The translations under genes were made by a program, and so were the position numbers. The notes beneath the pieces were generated by a model. It made no database searches. It saw nothing but the letters and a program-made list of their open reading frames with translations, and was not told the DNA's origin. DNA of 64,000 nt from CAVPXC01 sp963709505. Lineage in GTDB: Bacteria > Chloroflexota > Anaerolineae > JAAEKA01. This document shows, one piece after another, positions 59,890 through 64,000 of the stretch (positions are counted from its first letter, which is position 1; the number at the start of each line of letters is the position of its first letter). Location of the stretch: positions 62,001-126,000 of the forward strand of contig CAVPXC010000018.1 in the NCBI GenBank assembly GCA_963709505.1, read 5' to 3'.

Positions 59890-61007
59890 GAGTGAACTCC
59901 GGTCGGCGGCGACTGGAAGATCTTCTTCAACCAGTTGCGCAACGACCAGCCACTCCCGGGTTTGGGTGGCGGAGGTGTCGGCTCCGGCTGCGGCTTGGGC
60001 GGCAATGGCGCAGTAGCCGTATAGGCCGAGCGGCCGAGTTGGGTCATGTAAGCGTAGGGCATGCGGCAATAGCCTGCGCCCGCGGCGTTTCCTTTTGCCC
60101 AGGATGTGCCCCAGCTGTTGCGCACCAGGAAATAGCCACCGCCGGGCACAGCCGCGTCGTCCTGGTATCCGACCATGCACATGGCGTGGCCGCCCAGCGC
60201 CTTGTCGCTGACCAGGGGGATCCGAATGTCGCCATTCGTGCGTACTGGCTCGCTCAGCCAATAGGCGTAGACTGGTACGGCAAAAGCCACTGGTTTGCCA
60301 TTGGCCAGCGCTTGTTTAAGCTCATCAACCCAGCGCGGCTCGACCGGAACGCCCTTGGCGATTCGGTAAGCTGCGGCCTTTGCCTCGGCGTCAGCCGGCG
60401 GCGGACCCTGCCCCTCGTTGCCGGCGATCTTGGTCGGGTTGTAGGGCCAGATGGCCTCTGTGCAGACGCCCTTGTCCTCCAGCACGGCCATCGCGGTTTT
60501 GATCCAGGTGCCCTCGCCTGGGAGTCCGTCGCGCTGTTTGCATGCCCAGTACAGGAATTGTTCGGAAAGGTCGCCGGCAGTGCTGTCCTGTTCAAGCAAG
60601 AACTCGCGTGTCGCCGCGCAGGCGTGGGCAACACACGTGCCGCGCCCTTGCTGGTTTCGCACCGCAGGCATCCGGCCGATCAGGTTGACCTGTGGTGGGA
60701 GAACAGCGCGGATCCCCGGCGCCTCAGAAGGGTCCAGGCCCTCCGGTTCATCAAGCGCGCCTAGACCGGGGAATTCCAGCACGACTTTGTCGTTAAAATC
60801 GGGCGCTGCAGCTCGGGCCTGAGCTAGCAGTTCGGCTGCCTGGTCTGTCGAGACGCCCAGAGTGTCGGCCAGACCTTGGAGTCCGTCATCCTTGGCGGCG
60901 CCGATGAACTCCTCCGCAGTTGTGATCCACAGCTCTGCCAGCGCGGCGGTGATGTCAGAGGAAAAGCCCTCAACATCGTTCAAAGGCGTGCCTTCTTTAT
61001 CTGCCAT
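59886..61007 (-). CDS. Cytosolic papain-like (C1A) cysteine protease with N-terminal helical domain
   Basis: 373 residues from ATG 61007 (AAAGGAG upstream). There is no signal peptide or membrane helix, so it is expected in the cytoplasm. Residues 12-70 form a small helical domain (ALAELWITTAEEFIGAAKDD, LADTLGVSTDQAAELLAQAR) reminiscent of helix-hairpin-helix or SAM-like modules. The C1A catalytic core follows: oxyanion Gln near 119-120, Cys125 in QGRGTCVAHACA, His274 in GGHAMCMVGYQ and Asn297 in VRNSWGTSWAKGN. A Pro-rich stretch and a Trp/Lys-rich tail (SGWSLRNWLKKIFQSP) end it. No inhibitory propeptide is evident. It lies 192 bases downstream of the CHAT-STAND gene on the same strand. Confidence 0.88.
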   Translation of the reverse strand: MADKEGTPLNDVEGFSSDITAALAELWITTAEEFIGAAKDDGLQGLADTLGVSTDQAAELLAQARAAAPDFNDKVVLEFPGLGALDEPEGLDPSEAPGIRAVLPPQVNLIGRMPAVRNQQGRGTCVAHACAATREFLLEQDSTAGDLSEQFLYWACKQRDGLPGEGTWIKTAMAVLEDKGVCTEAIWPYNPTKIAGNEGQGPPPADAEAKAAAYRIAKGVPVEPRWVDELKQALANGKPVAFAVPVYAYWLSEPVRTNGDIRIPLVSDKALGGHAMCMVGYQDDAAVPGGGYFLVRNSWGTSWAKGNAAGAGYCRMPYAYMTQLGRSAYTATAPLPPKPQPEPTPPPPKPGSGWSLRNWLKKIFQSPPTGVHS

Positions 61008-61199
61008 GTCTGAACGCTCCTTTCGCGAACGTTGTCAACTCAGGCTATCTGGTGGGCGGTTGTTTCCCGCGGGCGAGGCAAGGTCAACCCATGACCTGAC
61101 CGCAGGGATCGGTTTTCGGCGACCTTGGTCTGAGCGAGGAGGTGTCAACCTTCTCTCTATGTTAAACGAGAGTGGATCCGTCTTTGCGCCGCAGCCTGC

Positions 61200-64000
61200 T
61201 CAAACCTGTTGCCGTTGCACTGTTCGCCAGTAGATTTCCTCGCTGGCGCGGTAGAGGGCCTGTTCAAGCTCCGGGCTCCACTGGGCAGGGTCAGGCCGGC
61301 TTTCGCGCAGAAGGGCAATGCTGTTTGCGTCGCCTATGCTGGCCAATGCATCGATGGCCTTGCGCTGGACATAGACCTGATCGGCTGCGCTAAGGCTGCT
61401 TGAACTGCGGCATCTCGCCTGCGCTCGGGCTGCCTGCTGCGAGATGCTCGAGCAAGGCCTTGTCGCGCCGGTCCGCCAGACGAGCGAGGGCGTCAATTGC
61501 TATGGCCGCCAAGGTAGGATCGGTTGTGTCCCGCACACAGCGCTGCACGAGAAAGTCGTGCGACTTGGCGTCCTGGTCGCGCAGCAGTCCAATGAGATAG
61601 GCCAGGCACTTTCGCCGCTGGTGGTGCTGCGCATTCTGTGGGGTGGTGGTCTCTTGGTCGAGACATGGGCCAATCACGGCCCGCTTGATGGTGGGCAGGT
61701 CGATGGTCGCAAGGGCATAAGAGGTTGCCCACAGGCTGGCCGGCTTCAGGTTCCGATCCAAGAAAGCGTGGGTCAGAGCTTGTAACGCAAGATCGGCCTC
61801 GGATGGCCGGATCGGCCTCAGTTGCATTGTCAGATCGCCCAAGGCCAGCGCTGCCAGACCCTCAATTGAGTCGTTTGTGGGATGCTCGAGATTGTCGATC
61901 AGGTTGACGACATCTTGGGTCTGCCAGCGGTGTAGCAGGGTCACCAGGTCGGGGTCGATAGTTGATAGGATATCGGCCTGGGTCGAGGCACTCATCCGGA
62001 GCAGGCCGATGATCGCGGCCATGCGCACGTTGCTATAGTCAAAGTCGGGCTCGCCGAGGCGATCCTGCCGCGGTTTGCCGTAGGCGGTTGCGGCTAGCTG
62101 GTGCATCGCCATCGGGTTGACGACTTGTCCTAGCAGGGTTGCCGCGCGGCTGCGCTGAAGCGCATTGGGTTCGTTTCGGTTGCTCAGCCGCCAGATCAGA
62201 GCTGCCGTTACCGTGTCTGATAGCACGGTCAAGTCTCGGGTTGCCGGACCGTAAGGGGCGACTTCCGACAGACAGCGGGCGGCCAGGAAGGTGCGGTCGC
62301 TTTCCAGAAGATTCATGCCGTAGACGATCACCTCAAGGAACCGCTCCAGCGCGGCGGCATCATTTGCCATTAAGCCACAGGCGAAGACGATGGTGTCTTC
62401 CCACCAATGCAGCCGAGATAGCCGGCCAAGGGTCGATGTAATGTCGTCGAGGGTCTGTTCCCAGTCCCCACGCGCCAGGATGGCCTTAGCCGCACAATAG
62501 GCCTTTTCCATCTGGTAGGCGAAGCGGACTTTGTCGTTGCTCACGTTGGCAAGCAGCTTATTGGCGATCAGCGCTCCGTACAGACGCTCCAGGCTGTATT
62601 CACGGTCGCTCCGGATGCGCCTCATGGTGGCAAAGGCCTCGGCCAGGGGCAGTGTCGTGGACAACGAAGAACTGCATCTGCCAGGCCAGCGCACCCAAAA
62701 TCAAGTCGACGTGTGTGTGCATCCCTTGGCGGTTGTAGACCCGGACTTCTCCCTCGCGGATCATCGTCTCAACCACCTGGTCAATAGCGTCCTCGATCAA
62801 GTCCTGCAGGGCTTGGGTTCGAGTTTGAGGATACCTGCCTTGGCGCGCGTGCAAGATGAGCTTGACCATGAAGTAGGGCGCGGCGGCCAAATCGTACAGG
62901 CCCGATTGGTCCAACACACTTCAGCAACGGGATTCCGGCAGGATCTTCCGGCGGCAACCCCTGGAGGAAGTGACGGATGCGGCGGCGGCTCAGGCTTCCC
63001 AATACCAGGATATGTAGATCGATCCCGCTGAAGTACGTCGAGCTGAATGCAGCCGGGCTGCTTCCCAGGATGAACTGATGCTGGGGATAGCGTTCCACTA
63101 ATTGGCGTATATGCCGGCACACGGCAGGCTGCTGTTCCGACGGCAGAGTTCTAGGTTATCAAAGATCACCCGGAGGCTGGGAGTGTGACTGGTCAGCAGC
63201 GTATCGAGCTGGCGCCGGGCATAAGCCGGCCAAAAGGGCAAGAGGCTGCGTGTGATTAGCGTGTTCAGGGGTGTTTCTTGGGCCAACTCGATTGCATCTA
63301 GGGCCTCTAAGTTGACATAAACTGGTAATGTAGAGCGAGGCGTGGTAGGGATCCAAGGCATCTTGCAGGGTGTGCCAGGCGATGCCCTTGAGCTGGGTGC
63401 CGCGGTTGCTGCCAAACCCGCCCAGAAGCGCCACGAGCCTGGGTTTGCTTGGGTTGGATGCATCTGGCCTCTCGAGAAACTCCTCGATGGCCGGCAGGAC
63501 CTCGATCATCGCGGTGGACTTCGGACTTCCAGACCCTCGAACGCCAACGGGTCCTGTTGGCCGGTGAGGGATACTACCTCCACCGGCAGCGACAAATATG
63601 CTTTGTCTCGGAAGATCGCGTACGTCTCGTCGGTCTTATCTGACGCCATTGCCTCGATGGCGAGGCGTGCGGGGTCGGGCGTCAGCAGCTGGCCGTCGGC
63701 GAGGCGCATGAACAGCACGGGGATGTGAGCCCCTGGCAAACGGCTGGTCAACAGCCGGGCGCGCGCTTGGTTGGCCGCCAGGTCCACCTAGGCCATGCTG
63801 CAGGAGCTGGCGGTAAAAGACCTGGCTGAAGGCCCGGGCGGTCTCGATTGGTGCCAGGTCCTGCATTGCCAGCACAGCGGGCACACCGGCCTGCACCAAT
63901 TTGGGAGCGAGCCCACGGAAGGCGTCGCTGGGGCTTCGCGTGGCCGACTGGCAGCTGGAGAGGAAGACGAGCCGCACGTGATCGTCTCCATCGCGGCGCA
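61200..64000 (-). pseudogene. CHAT protease - STAND NTPase - HEAT repeat protein, 5' partial, seven frameshifts
   Basis: The gene enters from beyond 64000. First comes the end of a CHAT (caspase-HetF) domain: VRLVFLSSCQSA with the catalytic Cys, AFRGLAPKLVQAGVPAVLAMQ and AFSQVFYRQLLQHG; its His lies outside the window. Next is a STAND/NACHT-like NTPase: LVALLGGFGSNRGTQLKGIA (degenerate P-loop), VYVNLEALDAIEL, and Walker B SLRVIFDNLEL. Then come helical arm segments and about 450 residues of HEAT-like helices (RMAAIIGLLRMSAS, AIAIDALARLADRRDKALLEH, KAIDALASIGDANSIALLRE). Frame changes fall near 63786, 63511, 63340, 63118, 62918, 62655 and 61392. It resembles bacterial NLR-like, caspase-linked conflict proteins. 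As sequenced it cannot be made intact. Confidence 0.8.

Overview
The window reads as a stretch of chromosome from a high-GC bacterium of the phylum Chloroflexota, most likely the Anaerolineae or Caldilineae side. This is inferred from several traits together: lipoproteins with Thr-Pro or Ala-Pro rich stalks, large secreted proteins with calcium-loop (dockerin-like) repeats and beta-propellers, the rpsF-ssb-rpsR and rplS-rnhB-yraN orders, a pyrophosphate-type phosphofructokinase, and very regular TTGnnn-17-TATAAT promoters. No rRNA, phage or transposase gene is visible. Three tRNA genes are present: Pro(CGG), Arg(TCG) and Arg(CCG).

Layout. 1-2.0 kb holds the end of a molybdate ABC operon (modA end, modB) and a broken APH(6)-like kinase. 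2.2-6.2 kb is leftward: a broken lipoprotein, a DUF503 protein and the amrB/amrS pair of the AmmeMemoRadiSam system. 6.2-12 kb holds yccF, a response regulator / three-PDZ protein / histidine kinase group and a ParA-type ATPase. 12.2-15 kb is a large secreted B-repeat plus beta-propeller protein. 15.4-24.9 kb is housekeeping: mazG, rpsF-ssb-rpsR, a parvulin isomerase, bifunctional rel, and an LCP ligase after a small toxin-antitoxin-like pair. 25-31.8 kb holds a YceI lipoprotein, two alpha/beta hydrolases, a DUF1697 protein and uvrA. 32.2-39.2 kb is a secreted/surface island: dockerin-like proteins, a serine hydrolase, a DUF4185 protein and a glycine-rich adhesin-like protein. 39.5-55 kb holds a LiaS/NarL-type two-component system, a GNAT enzyme, a dynamin-like GTPase, CapA, DUF456, PPi-type pfk, membrane and lipoproteins, a GH-A type glycosidase, a solute-binding protein and an M23 peptidase. 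55-59.6 kb is trmD-rplS-rnhB-yraN-lipoprotein-miaA. 59.6-64 kb (leftward) holds a cytosolic papain-like protease and a CHAT-STAND-HEAT protein running off the end.

Two things dominate the window beyond its genes. First, broken reading frames are very common: by hand I count 23 frame breaks plus one in-frame stop, several in genes that should be essential (rpsR, rel, trmD, uvrA). Frame arithmetic fits one extra base in 17 of them. This suggests residual indel errors in the assembly, with seven breaks concentrated in the last 2.8 kb. I label any gene whose frame is broken as sequenced 'pseudogene'; that describes this sequence, not necessarily the organism.

Second, the intergenic DNA is rich in structured repeats of at least five unrelated families: a 79-bp palindrome in two near-identical copies; a ~47-bp palindrome that is single between genes at 10 kb and triplicated inside trmD, where it reads as a 19-residue repeat; hairpins with GGCTCGGCGAAGG arms; double mini-palindromes with CTCGAC/GTCGAG and CCCGAAC/GTTCGGG arms; and 7-8 bp tandem repeats, often mirrored into perfect inverted repeats, placed just upstream of start codons (amrB, DUF503, mazG, rpsF, the NarL regulator, miaA). 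The trmD insertion and the two-protease locus at the right end are the observations I rate highest.
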